NCBI GenBank assembly: GCA_018665815.1
Contig: JABJBP010000009.1
Location: forward strand, 1-64,000
Source: Rhodospirillaceae bacterium
Lineage (GTDB): Bacteria > Pseudomonadota > Alphaproteobacteria > Rhodospirillales > Casp-alpha2
DNA length: 64,000 nt
Direction of reading: 5' to 3'
Made by a program: the position numbers and the translations under genes. Below the pieces are notes generated by a model. That model ran no database searches and had not been told where the DNA came from. It saw only the letters and a list, made by a program, of their open reading frames with translations. Below are positions 8,706 through 18,132 of the stretch, piece after piece (the first letter of the stretch is position 1; every line of letters starts with the position of its first letter).

Positions 8706-9476
8706 TCAGCCCTTCGATGTCTTTACACGTTTGTATACGATAGGAACCAACGAAAGGAGTGCAAGCCCGACGATGGGCCCCAGGATTTCCGGTTGGAAGA
8801 TAATGCCGAGATCGGGTGTGTCACCGGCGTCAAACACCGCGCCGAGCCCATTGCCAACACTGCAAAACACCGCGCTGCCCGGAATGATCCCAACGAAAGT
8901 ACCAATAATATAAGTCCGCACCGGCACGCCTAGAAACGCCGGCACAAGATTAACCAGCCAGAACGGGAACACCGGCACCAAGCGCAGGAACAACAAATAA
9001 CTCAGCGCATTTTCACGGAACCCCGCCTCCATGCGTTCCCCAGCACCGGCCATTTTCGAGCGGAAAAAATCCGCGAGCGCATGCCGGGCAATCAAAAAAA
9101 TCCCCACCGCGCCCAAGGTTGCCGCGCCGACCACATAAAGCGTCCCAAACACGGTACCGAATACAAATCCGCCCCCGAGCGTCATCCAGGCCGCGCCCGG
9201 CAACGAAAAGGTAACCACCAAGGCGTATCCGGCAACAAACGCTGAAATCGCCAAAAACTGGTTCTCTTCCGTCCACTGCAACAGGACCTGACGGTTTTCG
9301 CTGAGCGCCTCAAACGTCAAATATTTGTTCCAACCCATGCCGAAAAACAGGGCAACACCGGCACCGATGATCAACAACGGCAAAATTTTACCAAAGGATA
9401 ACCCACCACTACTGGCGTCGTTTCCTATTGCGGGCGTATCTTCCATGTCCGACCTTTCCGATGTCTTATTCGTCAT
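8706..9476 (-). CDS. TVP38/TMEM64 (VTT/DedA-like) membrane protein
   Basis: The protein has 256 residues and about five to six membrane segments. The VTT/SNARE-associated Golgi domain is marked by FSLPGAAWMTLGGGFVFG, FLRLVPVFPFWLVNLVPAF and a GIIPGSAVF segment. Members are inner-membrane transporters or scramblases of uncertain substrate. An internal Met at residue 11 could be the start, because the first ten residues are polar. It is the first gene of a two-gene operon with the flavin oxidoreductase, which suggests a redox-linked membrane process (inference). Confidence 0.9.
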   Translation of the reverse strand: MTNKTSERSDMEDTPAIGNDASSGGLSFGKILPLLIIGAGVALFFGMGWNKYLTFEALSENRQVLLQWTEENQFLAISAFVAGYALVVTFSLPGAAWMTLGGGFVFGTVFGTLYVVGAATLGAVGIFLIARHALADFFRSKMAGAGERMEAGFRENALSYLLFLRLVPVFPFWLVNLVPAFLGVPVRTYIIGTFVGIIPGSAVFCSVGNGLGAVFDAGDTPDLGIIFQPEILGPIVGLALLSLVPIVYKRVKTSKG

Positions 9477-9636
9477 ATGAATTTAGCCCCCCAAAGGCGA
9501 AACTCGCTAATAATCCCGTCGCCAAGGACTGTATCTTCTTCCAGCATGTTCTAATACACACAGCGAATAACGTTCCTGTGAGCCCGACCCGGGGTTTTAA
9601 CCCGTGAATTGTTTTAACGATATACCACAGGCAGCG

Positions 9637-9665
9637 TTGACTTACCTCACTCAAGCCCTTATACA
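9637..9665 (+). promoter_or_regulatory. sigma-70 promoter of the rpmH operon
   Basis: The -35 box TTGACT (9637-9642) and the -10 box TATACA (9660-9665) are separated by exactly 17 bases, close to the housekeeping consensus. The -10 box ends 27 bases before the rpmH GTG. This is the clearest promoter in the window and fits a highly expressed ribosomal-protein operon. Confidence 0.8.
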
Positions 9666-9692
9666 CCGGGCAAATTTCGTCGGAGCAGAGCC

Positions 9693-9827
9693 GTGAAAAG
9701 AACGTACCAACCAAGCAGATTGATTCGTAAGCGTCGCCATGGCTTCCGTAGCCGCATGGCCACTGTCGGTGGCCGGCGGGTTCTCGCCCATCGGCGCCGG
9801 AAAGGGCGCAAGCGGCTCTCCGCTTGA
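9693..9827 (+). CDS. rpmH: 50S ribosomal protein L34
   Basis: The protein has 44 residues and starts at GTG, with a GGAG ribosome-binding site about nine bases upstream. It has the L34 signature KRTYQPS at the start, then RKRRHGF and [18 protein letters not shown] at the end. L34 is a very basic protein of the large ribosomal subunit. It opens the rpmH-rnpA-yidD-yidC operon and overlaps the next frame at its stop codon (TTGA). Confidence 0.97.
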   Translation: MKRTYQPSRLIRKRRHGFRSRMATVGGRRVLAHRRRKGRKRLSA

Positions 9828-10246
9828 GCTCTTTGCTGCCGAGTGTCGCGGTGTCTCCAGTGACCTCTCTTGCTCGTCAAACCGTTTTGCCGTTGCCCCG
9901 CTTGAAGCGGCGGCCGGAATTTTTGCGCGTTGCCCGTGAGGGACGGAAATGGGCGGCGCCGGGCTTGGTGCTGCAAGCGTGCGAACGCCGGGTGCGATCA
10001 GGTGCCAAAACCGACCGGCGGGCACGCATCGGTTTTACGGTGACGAAAAAGGTCGGCAATGCGGTCATCCGAAATCGGGTTCGCCGTCGCCTCAAGGCCG
10101 CCGCGGAAACAGTTTTCGCCGCACACGGCGCCGCAGACATGGATTTTGTTGTCATTGGCCGGGCCGCAACGATAAAACGGCCTTTCAAGCTGCTTGTCAG
10201 TGATTTAGAGAAGGCCTTAAGAAAGTTGGACGCCGAGCCTAAATAA
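9824..10246 (+). CDS. rnpA: ribonuclease P protein component
   Basis: This is the protein subunit of RNase P, which supports the catalytic RNA in removing the 5' leader of tRNA precursors. The conserved RNR motif is RNRVRRRL (residues 83-90), preceded by [12 protein letters not shown] give the TTG at 9824 that overlaps the rpmH stop as the start. In-frame GTG codons at 9851 and 9860 are equally plausible, because family conservation begins only at [13 protein letters not shown]. With the later starts the protein is about 128-131 residues. Confidence 0.9.
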   Translation: MSSLLPSVAVSPVTSLARQTVLPLPRLKRRPEFLRVAREGRKWAAPGLVLQACERRVRSGAKTDRRARIGFTVTKKVGNAVIRNRVRRRLKAAAETVFAAHGAADMDFVVIGRAATIKRPFKLLVSDLEKALRKLDAEPK

Positions 10247-10316
10247 TCTGCTCAGGCGATCACGGACAGGGAAAACGCCCTCCCCGCGCAGGGTGCCGGG
10301 CCAAGGATGAGAGACC

Positions 10317-10625
10317 ATGTGGCAACGCGCTGAAGCGGTTTTGGTGACACTCCTGAAAGGTGCCGTGAGGGCCTATCAGTTGTTGTTGTCGCCGGTTTTG
10401 CCGGGCGGTTGCCGCTTTTATCCCAGTTGTTCGCATTACGCCATGGATGCACTGAACGCGCATGGCCTGCTGATTGGCACCTGGATGGCCACCAAACGCG
10501 TGCTGCGTTGTAATCCGTGGCATCCGGGCGGGGTTGATCCCGTGCCCGAAGCAGCAGACCGCCACGCTCATGCGGCATGCCAACACACACCTAAACTCGC
10601 CTCGGGAGGCTCCGCCGGACGATGA
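10317..10625 (+). CDS. yidD: membrane protein insertion efficiency factor
   Basis: This small membrane-peripheral protein assists YidC in inserting inner-membrane proteins. The 102-residue sequence has an amphipathic N-terminal helix, then [17 protein letters not shown] and [13 protein letters not shown], the two family hallmarks with conserved cysteines. The tail after about residue 80 is poorly conserved. Its TGA overlaps the yidC ATG by four bases, so the two are translationally coupled. Confidence 0.96.
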   Translation: MWQRAEAVLVTLLKGAVRAYQLLLSPVLPGGCRFYPSCSHYAMDALNAHGLLIGTWMATKRVLRCNPWHPGGVDPVPEAADRHAHAACQHTPKLASGGSAGR

Positions 10626-12400
10626 TCGACAATAAAAACCTAATTCTGGCCATCGTGCTTTCCGTGACGATTTTGCTGGGCTTCGAGTACTACTTCAAAC
10701 TGACCAATCCGGCGCCGCCGCCGGAAGCGCTGGCGACGACGCAACATAAGGCCGGGAATATCCCAGCCCCCAGCCAGCCTAGTGCGACGCCGCAACCCGG
10801 CGCCGTTCCCTCGGCGCCCGGCGCACCGCCATTGCCGGGCGCGCTCAGCTCCCTCGCCCCTAATCCCCACGAAAACCGCGCCGGCGTGTTGGCACAGGGA
10901 AAACGAATTCCCATTGAAACGCCACGTTTGCACGGCTCGATTTCATTGAAAGGCGGCCTAATCGATGACCTGACGATGGCCGACTACCGTGAAACCTTGG
11001 ATCCGGAAAGCCGCGAGATCGTCCTACTGACACCGAAAGGCGTACACGACGCCTACTACGCGCAATTTGGCTGGGTGGCCAAGGACACGAACCTGAAAGT
11101 GCCCGGCACCGACACAGTATGGACGGCGCGAGGCAAGAAACTCTCGCCCGACGCACCGCTGCTTTTGATCTGGGACAATGGTCAGGGATTTCAATTCAGA
11201 CGCACCATCGCCGTCGACGGCAATTATATGTTCACCATCACCCAGGAAGTGGTGAACAAATCCACCGCCCCCCATACCTTGTTTTCATTCGGTCTGGTGT
11301 CACGGCGGAGCACGCCGGAAACAACGGGTTTTTACATTCTGCATGAAGGCTTGTTGGGCGTTTTTGAAGACACCTTAGCGGAAGTCGATTACGAAGACTT
11401 GCAATCCGACAAGCAAATCAAGCACACATCGACCGGCGGCTGGATCGGAATCACCGACAAATATTGGCTGGCCGCCTTGGTCCCTGATCAGAAAACACAA
11501 TTTTCGTCGCGCTTCCTCTATTCCAAGCCCGACGGCGCTGACACCTACCAAGTTGACTACGTCGGCCCGGCATTGACCGTTCAACCGGGCGGCTCGGTGA
11601 AGGCTGAAAACCGCCTGTTCGCCGGCGCCAAGGAAGTCCGGCTGTTGGACGGCTATGAGGAACAATTCGGTGTCGCGCGATTTGATCTGGCCATTGATTT
11701 TGGCTGGTTCTATTTCCTGACCAAGCCGATTTTCTATGCGCTGTTGTGGTTGAACGATCACATTCTCAACTTAGGCCTCGCTATCTTGGTTCTCACCGTC
11801 GGCATCAAACTGATGTTCTTCCCGCTTGCGAACAAATCCTACACATCGATGAGCAAGATGAAGAAACTGCAGCCGAAGATGACCAAAATCCGCGAACGCT
11901 TTAGCGAAGATAAAATGCAGATGAACCAGGCGATGATGGACCTCTACAAGAAAGAAAAGGTCAATCCGGCGTCGGGTTGCCTGCCGATCTTGGTCCAAAT
12001 TCCGGTGTTCTTCGCGCTCTACAAGGTCTTGTTCGTCACCATTGAGATGCGCCATGCGCCGTTCTTCGGTTGGATTCAAGATTTGAGCGCGCCTGATCCA
12101 ACAACTATGTTCAATCTGTTCGGGTTGATCCCGTTCACGCCGCCGGATTTCCTAATGATTGGCGTCTGGCCGTTGCTCATGGGGATCACCATGTTTTTGC
12201 AACAAAAGCTCAATCCGCAGCCCGCCGATCCGATCCAGGCCAAGATCTTCCTGTTCCTGCCATTGTTCTTCACCTTCCTGCTGGCCCGTTTCCCGGCCGG
12301 ACTGGTGATTTACTGGGCCTGGAACAACTTGCTGTCGATCCTCCAGCAATGGGTGATCATGCGGCGCATGGGGATTACCGGTAAAGAGGCCCTGCAATAG
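10622..12400 (+). CDS. yidC: membrane protein insertase YidC (Oxa1 family)
   Basis: This 592-residue inner-membrane insertase acts alone or with SecYEG. An N-terminal membrane helix ([19 protein letters not shown]) is followed by a Pro/Ala-rich linker, a large periplasmic beta domain up to about residue 360, and the C-terminal five-helix insertase core. The core contains the cytoplasmic hairpin [16 protein letters not shown] and then [19 protein letters not shown]. The linker at about 30-75 is long and Pro-rich. It ends with TAG, and engB starts 33 bases later. Confidence 0.97.
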   Translation: MIDNKNLILAIVLSVTILLGFEYYFKLTNPAPPPEALATTQHKAGNIPAPSQPSATPQPGAVPSAPGAPPLPGALSSLAPNPHENRAGVLAQGKRIPIETPRLHGSISLKGGLIDDLTMADYRETLDPESREIVLLTPKGVHDAYYAQFGWVAKDTNLKVPGTDTVWTARGKKLSPDAPLLLIWDNGQGFQFRRTIAVDGNYMFTITQEVVNKSTAPHTLFSFGLVSRRSTPETTGFYILHEGLLGVFEDTLAEVDYEDLQSDKQIKHTSTGGWIGITDKYWLAALVPDQKTQFSSRFLYSKPDGADTYQVDYVGPALTVQPGGSVKAENRLFAGAKEVRLLDGYEEQFGVARFDLAIDFGWFYFLTKPIFYALLWLNDHILNLGLAILVLTVGIKLMFFPLANKSYTSMSKMKKLQPKMTKIRERFSEDKMQMNQAMMDLYKKEKVNPASGCLPILVQIPVFFALYKVLFVTIEMRHAPFFGWIQDLSAPDPTTMFNLFGLIPFTPPDFLMIGVWPLLMGITMFLQQKLNPQPADPIQAKIFLFLPLFFTFLLARFPAGLVIYWAWNNLLSILQQWVIMRRMGITGKEALQ

Positions 12401-12433
12401 CCCGTACAGGCCGTTGCCAGCGCTCCAAAGATA

Positions 12434-13099
12434 ATGAAGGTGCGCCCCGTGTCTGACGACCTATTGATACCCGAGCCGCCTGACGCCAGAGCCATTGAGG
12501 CCGGGCGGATTTTGTTTGCGGGCGAATGCACTTTTGTCATCGGCTGCGCACGCCTTGATCAAGTCCCGGAATCCGATATCCCGGAAATCGCCTTTGCCGG
12601 GCGCTCCAATGTCGGCAAATCCAGCCTGATCAATGCGCTGGTCGGCAGGAAGGCGCTGGCCCGGACCTCAAACACGCCGGGCCGCACGCAACAAATCAAT
12701 TTCTTCGATCTGGGCAATCAATTGATGCTGGCTGATTTGCCGGGCTACGGATACGCCCGTGCGCCGAAAGCCGAGGTCAAACGATGGACGGGGTTGATTG
12801 AGGCCTACTTGACCGGCCGCGCCGAATTGCGCCGCATCCTGGTCCTGGTCGATGCTCGTCACGGCATGAAAGCCAACGACAAAAGCGTGATGATGGTTCT
12901 CGACAAAGCCGCCCAGCCCTATCAGGTGGTGCTGACCAAATGCGACAAAATCAAACCCGCAGCCCTTGAGGCGTTGATTGCCAATACGGCTCTTGAATTG
13001 GCGAAACACCCGGCCGCACACCCGGTGATCGTCCCGACCAGTTCGCAAAAGGGCACCGGCATGGATGTTTTGCGGGCCGAGTTGGCGGCATTCATCTAG
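12434..13099 (+). CDS. engB: ribosome-biogenesis GTPase YihA/YsxC (EngB)
   Basis: This small essential GTPase takes part in large-subunit assembly. The protein has 221 residues. G1 is GRSNVGKSS (56-64), G2 is TPGRTQ (81-86), G3 is DLPGYGYA (101-108), G4 is TKCDK, and the G5 region has TSSQKGTG. In related genomes argB follows directly. Here a glycosylation island intervenes. Confidence 0.96.
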   Translation: MKVRPVSDDLLIPEPPDARAIEAGRILFAGECTFVIGCARLDQVPESDIPEIAFAGRSNVGKSSLINALVGRKALARTSNTPGRTQQINFFDLGNQLMLADLPGYGYARAPKAEVKRWTGLIEAYLTGRAELRRILVLVDARHGMKANDKSVMMVLDKAAQPYQVVLTKCDKIKPAALEALIANTALELAKHPAAHPVIVPTSSQKGTGMDVLRAELAAFI

Positions 13100-13262
13100 C
13101 ATTTCGCCCAACCGAATTGTGGTGATGGCGATATTCGAGTTGATGATCGGCCTTACGGATATGGCGGCCGACGAAGATCCCAAATTCAGTGAGGCGCGTT
13201 AATGATTCACCAAGAACCTTCGGTTAGAGTTCAAAAACTTAGATAGGGCAATTGGGCAGCTG

Positions 13263-15245
13263 ATGACGGGTATGTACGATAAGAATTTGGCGCTGTTTCG
13301 CGAATTGAGTCCAGATTTGCATCGCGTGTTGGCGTCGCGGGGCAAAAGCCAAAAGAATCTCATTCAAGTCGGCGATGACGACTGGGATGTCGAAATTGAC
13401 GGCAAGCGCTTTTACGGTATGGGCGCGCGCGACCACGCCAACCGGCAAGTCAAAGAGTTTTGGGAAAAACAGGTTAATCGCCTGACTTTGACGCCGCCGC
13501 AATTTCAAGACTTCGAACCGCGGACACGAATTTTTTTTAAGTCGATGCTTAAACGGGCCGTCGACAACGACATCACCTTATATGAGAACAGATGCGATCT
13601 CAGGGGCCGCCATTTGATTGTCATGGGTGTCGGCTTAGCCGAGCACCTGCCGCTGATAGTCAATTTAATGGAATGCTCGCACGTCATCCTCCTCGAAACA
13701 GATCTCCGACTCATCCAGGCGTCGCTTCATACGTTTGATTGGATATCCTTCATCGACGAATACATCGACAAGAGGAAATGCGAATTTAGTTTGGTTTTTG
13801 GCGAAAACGGCCGCCAAGCTTACGACGTAATAAAAACCAGTATCCGGCAACACCGTGAAGCGTCGTTCATTGACGGGTTTTGCCTGTTTGAGCACTTCCA
13901 CACGGAAACATTTGGATATGTAGGGCAGAAGTTTTTTTCTCAGAAGGATTTCCTCGTTCGGATCGGCGGATGGACGTTCGATGAAATGAACATGATTCAC
14001 AATGCCTTCTTTAATCTTCGCGACCATCGCCCAAATATTCTCAGATGCTCCAGCCGACCACTCAAAACACCGGTGTTTGTGGTCGGCGCCGGACCGTCGC
14101 TGGATGCGGATATCCCGGTCATTCGTGAAAATGCGGATCGGGCCATCATCATTTCCGGCGGCTCATCGATTGCGCCATTGATGGACGCCGGCATCGTCCC
14201 CGATTTCCATACGGAAGGCGAGAATGTCATTGAAAACTATGAGATGCTTTACGCCTTGTCGAAACGCCACGACATATCAAAAATTCCCTTAGTTGGATCA
14301 ACAACGATCCATCCCAATACGTTGGATTTGTTCGAAACCTCGATCGTCTTTTTCAGAGAGGGCTTGGCATCTTATCCACTTTTCTCGACCGGCACCGATT
14401 CCAGCCTCAGCATGTGCACGCCGACGGCGGCAAATCTAATTGTCGATTTCTGCGCCGGCGTTGGCGCGTCTGAAATTTATATGTTCGGCGTCGACATGGG
14501 ATCCCACGATGTGAACAAGCATCACGCCGCCGACACGGCCTACAATCGCGGGGAAATGGGCTTCGAGTGGCATTTCGACCTCAATGTCGAGGTCCCCGCC
14601 AATTTTGGCGGCACCTCTCTCACGCACAAAAGCTACCTGGAAGCCAAGGCCATCATTGAAGTCCTCATTCATTATTCGAACGAAGGCACCAAGTGGTACA
14701 ATTGTTCGGACGGAGCGTTGATTGACGGTGCCCAGCCCATGAGGTCCAAGACGATAAATTTGACCAGCACCGCGGAAGCTAAATCGAATACCATGACCCG
14801 GATGCTGAATTCTTTCCCGCGCTTCACCGACGAGAATTTCCAATCCGCATGGAATGGCGAGACGCGCCTGTCAGCCAATAAGCAGCTTCGTGACGCCATG
14901 GTCCAGGAAATCACCGATGCCGGTGACGGCTACAACGAGGTATTGAACGGCATTTTCGGCGTCGTGGCGCTTTTGTTGCCACACGGTCAAGTCGCCCCAG
15001 AGCATGTGCAGGTCGCACGGCCGGAAATGCATTTGTACAGAGGTTCAATTCTCCAGGCGTTGGTTGCCGCCTATTTTTTCCTTTGCCGTGTCGGCAATGA
15101 CGCAGATCGTGGGAAGTTCTCGGCTATTGTTAAGGATGAAATCATCACCCTCATCGATGAATTCCACGCCTACATTGAAGAGTTCTATACAGGCCTAGCG
15201 GATCCTGATACGGCCGTCGAGATGACGGTCTTTGACGAACGCTAA
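13263..15245 (+). CDS. Maf-type (DUF115) flagellin glycosyltransferase-like protein
   Basis: The 660-residue protein has the central DUF115/MptE-like domain, with FVVGAGPSLDADIPVI near residues 273-288, a following IISGGSSIAPLMDAGI and an MFGVDMGSHDVNKHH segment. Motility accessory factors of this type transfer nonulosonic acids (pseudaminic or legionaminic acid) to flagellin in the cytoplasm. No flagellin gene is in the window, but the convergent operon encodes a nonulosonate synthase-like enzyme, which supports this role. The N-terminal 180 residues and the last 200 are less conserved. Its TAA overlaps the stop codon of the convergent GT2 gene. Confidence 0.85.
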   Translation: MTGMYDKNLALFRELSPDLHRVLASRGKSQKNLIQVGDDDWDVEIDGKRFYGMGARDHANRQVKEFWEKQVNRLTLTPPQFQDFEPRTRIFFKSMLKRAVDNDITLYENRCDLRGRHLIVMGVGLAEHLPLIVNLMECSHVILLETDLRLIQASLHTFDWISFIDEYIDKRKCEFSLVFGENGRQAYDVIKTSIRQHREASFIDGFCLFEHFHTETFGYVGQKFFSQKDFLVRIGGWTFDEMNMIHNAFFNLRDHRPNILRCSSRPLKTPVFVVGAGPSLDADIPVIRENADRAIIISGGSSIAPLMDAGIVPDFHTEGENVIENYEMLYALSKRHDISKIPLVGSTTIHPNTLDLFETSIVFFREGLASYPLFSTGTDSSLSMCTPTAANLIVDFCAGVGASEIYMFGVDMGSHDVNKHHAADTAYNRGEMGFEWHFDLNVEVPANFGGTSLTHKSYLEAKAIIEVLIHYSNEGTKWYNCSDGALIDGAQPMRSKTINLTSTAEAKSNTMTRMLNSFPRFTDENFQSAWNGETRLSANKQLRDAMVQEITDAGDGYNEVLNGIFGVVALLLPHGQVAPEHVQVARPEMHLYRGSILQALVAAYFFLCRVGNDADRGKFSAIVKDEIITLIDEFHAYIEEFYTGLADPDTAVEMTVFDER

Positions 15246-15907
15246 ACGGTACTGACTTGGTCCTTCAGCCGTATTAACCGGTAAAGCGCCCCAAGGATCT
15301 TCAAATTAGCCCGTAGGGCACCGCCGTAGCGGGGTTTTCCTTGCCGCGATTTTCCAACCACATCGACCTCGCGAAACTCACAACCACGCAGGATGGAGGC
15401 CACCGCCAATTCGGTACCGACCGAGCGCCAATGATCAAAACCTGAATTCTCAACATACAAGCGCATGTGGTAGCCTTTCATCCCGCAGAGGACGTCGCGA
15501 ATGGCGAATTGACGGCGGCAGTAGTGCCCCATCACCCATTCAGCAAACCGCTGGGGTCGACAGCGTCGGCCAATTACCAACGCGACATCCTCATCAATCA
15601 GGTGCTTTCGAAACTCAGCCAGAATAATCGGATCATGCTCGCCGTCCGCATCCAGCGTCACTGCGGCATAGAGGCCTCGTTTTTCGGCTTCTTGAAAACC
15701 GGCTTCAATGGCCGGCTCATAACCTGTCGAATGCTGATTGGAAACCACCACTGCGCCGGCGGATTGGGCTTGCTCGGCTGTATCGTCGGTAGAGCCGTCA
15801 TTGACGACGATGACGACGCCGTACCGGCCTGCCGCCGCCACAATGGCGGCGATCGTCGTTCCCTCATTGAGGGCTGGAATGATTACACCGAGTTGATGTC
15901 CGGCCAA
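15242..15907 (-). CDS. family 2 glycosyltransferase
   Basis: The 221-residue protein has a GT-A fold of the dolichol-phosphate-mannosyltransferase type. It starts with GVIIPALNEGTTI, has VVNDGSTDDT (nucleotide binding) at about 34-43, and LDADGEHDP as the DxD metal site. There is no membrane segment, so it is cytosolic or peripheral. Donor and acceptor cannot be read from sequence. It overlaps the 3' end of the NeuB-like gene by 25 bases and is the last gene of that operon, so it probably acts on the same surface glycan. Confidence 0.87.
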   Translation of the reverse strand: MAGHQLGVIIPALNEGTTIAAIVAAAGRYGVVIVVNDGSTDDTAEQAQSAGAVVVSNQHSTGYEPAIEAGFQEAEKRGLYAAVTLDADGEHDPIILAEFRKHLIDEDVALVIGRRCRPQRFAEWVMGHYCRRQFAIRDVLCGMKGYHMRLYVENSGFDHWRSVGTELAVASILRGCEFREVDVVGKSRQGKPRYGGALRANLKILGALYRLIRLKDQVSTV

Positions 15908-16965
15908 GTTAAATGCTCGTGGGCGTTTTTAGCGCACCGCAACGGCTTTCCTAGAACATCACTCAGTTGCCTGGGCGAAATCGCATCACTTGGGCAAGGG
16001 CGTAGAATCTCCAGATGATCGCGATCCAGAACCGTCCCCGCCGGCAAATCTTCTTTCAATCTTATGGCGCGGCGTTGAATGACCAGGGTGTCGGTTTCAT
16101 TGCCTTCAACTCTTTTAATGCCGTCACCGAATGTGGCCTCCAATTCTCGAGTGCGATCTATCATTTCGCGCCACGTCTTGGGATTCATGGCGAAATGGTG
16201 GTCGGGGCCGGTCCGGCTGTTATCGTCGGTAAAGTGTTTTTCGACGACCCGCGCGCCCATGGTCACGGCACCCAGAACCGAAGCATGGCCAAACGAATGG
16301 TCGGAAAGCCCCAATATCAGGTCGGGCCATTTTTCCGCAAAAGCCCGCAAGACCCGCAAATTAATGTATTTGAAATTTTCAATATCGCCGGTGTAATTGG
16401 TGTTGCACTGCATCAAAACGAGTTTCGGATTGCAGGCCAAAATCGTTGCGACAGCGTCTTCCACCTCGGCCATGTCGGATGCCCCACAGGCCAAAAACAC
16501 TGGGATATCTTTTGACGCTATTTTCTCAATAAATTCCAACCAGGTGATGTCTCCAGAACCAATTTTGAAGGCCGGCACGATGTTGGCAAACATGTCCACG
16601 GCTTCTGCGTCATAGGGCGTGGTCATGAAATGAATGGACGCATCAGCGCAAGTTTTTCGGAGTTCTTCCGTCCAATCGCGCGGGCAATGATATTGCTCAT
16701 ACACCTCGAAAACCGATTTCTCCCACGTTGATTGATGGCTTTGCTGTCCGCCCATGGTCTTAAAGCCATGGTCGCTGACAATTTCACCCGCCAAAAAATG
16801 TTGGAACTTCGCGGCTTCCGCACCGGCTTCTTTGGCCAACCAAATAAGGTCCTTCGCGCGGCCCAGATCACCATCATGATTGGCGGCAATATCAGCGATA
16901 AAATATGTTGGTGATTGGGCAGAGACTAACCGGTCACCTATGAGGATTTCGGACTCGCAATGCAT
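15883..16965 (-). CDS. NeuB-family nonulosonic acid synthase-like protein
   Basis: Members condense a 6-carbon amino sugar with phosphoenolpyruvate to make sialic, legionaminic or pseudaminic acids. The 360-residue protein has the NeuB barrel (IADIAANHDGDLGRAKDLI at the start, KIGSGDITWLEF, GLSDHSFGHAS, VVEKHFTDDN) and a C-terminal SAF/antifreeze-like domain from about 290 (RAIRLKEDLPAGTVL, then ILRPC). Which sugar it makes cannot be determined. No neuA, neuC, pseB or legB homologue is in the window, so precursor genes must be elsewhere. It overlaps the upstream RmlD-like gene by 28 bases and the downstream GT2 gene by 25. Confidence 0.9.
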   Translation of the reverse strand: MHCESEILIGDRLVSAQSPTYFIADIAANHDGDLGRAKDLIWLAKEAGAEAAKFQHFLAGEIVSDHGFKTMGGQQSHQSTWEKSVFEVYEQYHCPRDWTEELRKTCADASIHFMTTPYDAEAVDMFANIVPAFKIGSGDITWLEFIEKIASKDIPVFLACGASDMAEVEDAVATILACNPKLVLMQCNTNYTGDIENFKYINLRVLRAFAEKWPDLILGLSDHSFGHASVLGAVTMGARVVEKHFTDDNSRTGPDHHFAMNPKTWREMIDRTRELEATFGDGIKRVEGNETDTLVIQRRAIRLKEDLPAGTVLDRDHLEILRPCPSDAISPRQLSDVLGKPLRCAKNAHEHLTWPDINSV

Positions 16966-17828
16966 TGTCTTCTCGCATGATCATCGAACAAATTGTCAAC
17001 GACCTGGCCTAAACCAGGCAATCTCCAGCCCAGGATACTCTCTGCCTTGCCAACATCCAACCCAAGGCTCTCGGCGCGGGGTATATCAAGTTCCGAAACA
17101 CTGCCCGCCCTCGCCTCAATCAGTGGAAATCCGAACTTCGCGGCAAACTTCTCAATAAACGTCTTTTTCGAGAATACGTCCCGGCTGGAAAGATTGACCA
17201 GGCCATTCCCCCCCCGATCCAACAAATCGAACATGGCAGCCGCGAACTGGAGTGTGCCAATTGAGGAGACATAAAAATCATCAAATAGAGAAATCGGATC
17301 GCCCGCGGTCAACGTATCCGTCAACCATTCCAAAAATGTCGGCTGCCCCTTCCAACCGCGAAACCCAACGATATTCGTGCGAATGACGACATTGCTAGGG
17401 GCAACCAGCGCCAATTCCTCGCCGGCATATTTGCTGGCTGCGTACTCGTTAATTAGCGAGACAGGCGCTGTCTCATCATGCCTGGCGGCGCCGTCGCCAA
17501 CGAAATAATGATCCGTCGATACGTGAAGAAGTTTCGTCCGGCTTCGGTTGCACAGATTTGCCAGCACGCCGACGGCGCGCGCGTTGACCCGCCAAGCCTC
17601 ATCAGGGAACCGCGTGCATCGATCCAGGTCCGTCAACGCGGCTGCATTGATGACCATGGATGGATTGACGGCTCGCAGAACACTCGCAATTGAATCATCA
17701 TCAACAAGATCGACGGATATTTCAGCGTTCCGCCGCGCGGCACCAACTGTCTTGAACCCACGCCGCTGCGCCTCGACCACAATAGCTTGGCCAAGCATGC
17801 CGGTTGATCCCACAATCAGTATCGTCAT
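16938..17828 (-). CDS. RmlD-like NAD(P)-dependent sugar reductase/epimerase
   Basis: This 296-residue short-chain dehydrogenase has the extended RmlD substrate-binding domain. The Rossmann motif is GSTGMLGQA (7-15), STD is at 104-106 and the catalytic Tyr/Lys pair is in YAASK (Tyr129, Lys133). dTDP-4-dehydrorhamnose reductase is the best-known relative, but no rmlA, rmlB or rmlC is nearby, so another nucleotide sugar is equally likely. It is the first gene of the three-gene minus-strand operon and is divergent from argB across a 304-base gap. Confidence 0.85.
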   Translation of the reverse strand: MTILIVGSTGMLGQAIVVEAQRRGFKTVGAARRNAEISVDLVDDDSIASVLRAVNPSMVINAAALTDLDRCTRFPDEAWRVNARAVGVLANLCNRSRTKLLHVSTDHYFVGDGAARHDETAPVSLINEYAASKYAGEELALVAPSNVVIRTNIVGFRGWKGQPTFLEWLTDTLTAGDPISLFDDFYVSSIGTLQFAAAMFDLLDRGGNGLVNLSSRDVFSKKTFIEKFAAKFGFPLIEARAGSVSELDIPRAESLGLDVGKAESILGWRLPGLGQVVDNLFDDHARRQCIASPKSS

Positions 17829-18132
17829 GTAGTTACCTAGTCCGAGTTACACACGACCATAGACGTTAACGGCATCCCGCCTCACTGCAGAATTTCCGCT
17901 GACATCGGACGGCAAATCAAGGCGAAAGCTCTTGAAGAGAGAATATTCCATTTTTCAGTTGATTGTCACCTGTTAGGGAGAAGAATTGCCGGCAGGCCGG
18001 CGGACGGCAGTCAGAGATTCCAGAGATCACCGAAGTGATTAATTTTTCAAACACGCATTTTCAATTCATCTGATCGACACGGCTTTATCTGCCCTCTGGC
18101 CCATTCCGTTCGACTAATATAGGGTTGCCGCC
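17829..18132. promoter_or_regulatory. divergent intergenic region between the sugar operon and argB
   Basis: This 304-base, relatively AT-rich stretch must hold promoters for both flanking units. Visible items are two adjacent GCCGGC palindromes near 17989-18002, and a short hairpin ATCAC-CGAA-GTGAT (18026-18039) followed by TTTTT (18043-18047). The hairpin has the form of a weak terminator or attenuator about 85 bases before argB. A TAATAT hexamer lies close upstream of argB at about 18116-18121, without a good -35 box. I see no coding sequence. Confidence 0.4.

Noticed and set aside
9477-9692. Possible replication origin beside rpmH
   Set aside because: I saw no clusters of DnaA boxes (TTATCCACA-like); only the rpmH promoter and an AACCC/GGGTT palindrome are visible.
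13126-13203. Short 27-codon frame between engB and the Maf gene
   Set aside because: No clear RBS and no conservation visible; too short to support.
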